A DNA stretch of 5,422 nt, taken from positions 1 to 5,422 of the forward strand of contig CAMVIT010000102.1 of the NCBI GenBank assembly GCA_947167635.1, written 5' to 3'. Source of the stretch: F23-D06 sp947167635 (lineage in GTDB: Bacteria > Bacteroidota > Bacteroidia > Bacteroidales > WCHB1-69). A model generated the notes under the pieces. The model made no database searches. It saw only the letters and a list, made by a program, of their open reading frames with translations, and was not told the DNA's origin. Made by a program: the position numbers and the translations under genes. Below are positions 5,398 to 5,422 of the stretch, in pieces; the stretch's first letter is position 1; every line of letters starts with the position of its first letter.

Positions 5398-5422
5398 CAG
5401 CGTCAAAAATTCAAGGAATGGA

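Overview
The window looks like chromosomal DNA from a member of the Bacteroidales, probably of the Prevotella/Paraprevotella/Bacteroides kind. The reasons are several TAnnTTTG promoter boxes (the Bacteroidetes -7 element), AT-rich leaders with little Shine-Dalgarno signal, and gene families typical of that order: a small outer-membrane barrel, a DUF362 lipoprotein, and an esterase with an N-terminal E-set/CBM48-like module. The genus is inference from style, not from a marker gene.

Layout. Positions 1-257 hold a small, unresolved region: a 22-bp palindrome beside a promoter-like box, and two weak, mutually exclusive reading frames on opposite strands. Positions 258-845 (minus) encode a secreted beta-barrel protein. 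Positions 846-1097 form a divergent promoter region. Positions 1098-2120 (plus) encode a DUF362 lipoprotein without the ferredoxin insert often found in the family. Positions 2121-2457 are an AT-rich gap with a terminator-like hairpin and the start region of the next transcript. Positions 2458-3597 (plus) encode a GT4 glycosyltransferase. A secreted CE1-type esterase (3572-4795) overlaps its end, so the two are probably co-transcribed and translationally coupled.

The right end (about 4750-5422) is the least ordinary part. On the minus strand the esterase 3' end runs into what I read as the first ~45 codons of a Bacteroidales tyrosine recombinase (integrase). The rest of that integrase is absent, and the last ~14 residues of the esterase appear to be encoded by the antisense of this relic. 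To the right lie about 430 bp of GC-rich, non-coding DNA full of inverted repeats and small perfect hairpins. One 94-bp unit has a 12-bp closing stem around two further hairpins. I read this as the 5' flank of a lost integrase and/or a REP/MITE-like repeat, that is, the scar of a mobile element. It is the best candidate in the window for something poorly described.

How the genes work together. Only the glycosyltransferase-esterase pair shows direct coupling (26-bp or 8-bp overlap, depending on the start). The barrel and the DUF362 lipoprotein share only a divergent promoter region, and a functional link between them is not shown. I see no CRISPR array, rRNA, tRNA or intact transposase.
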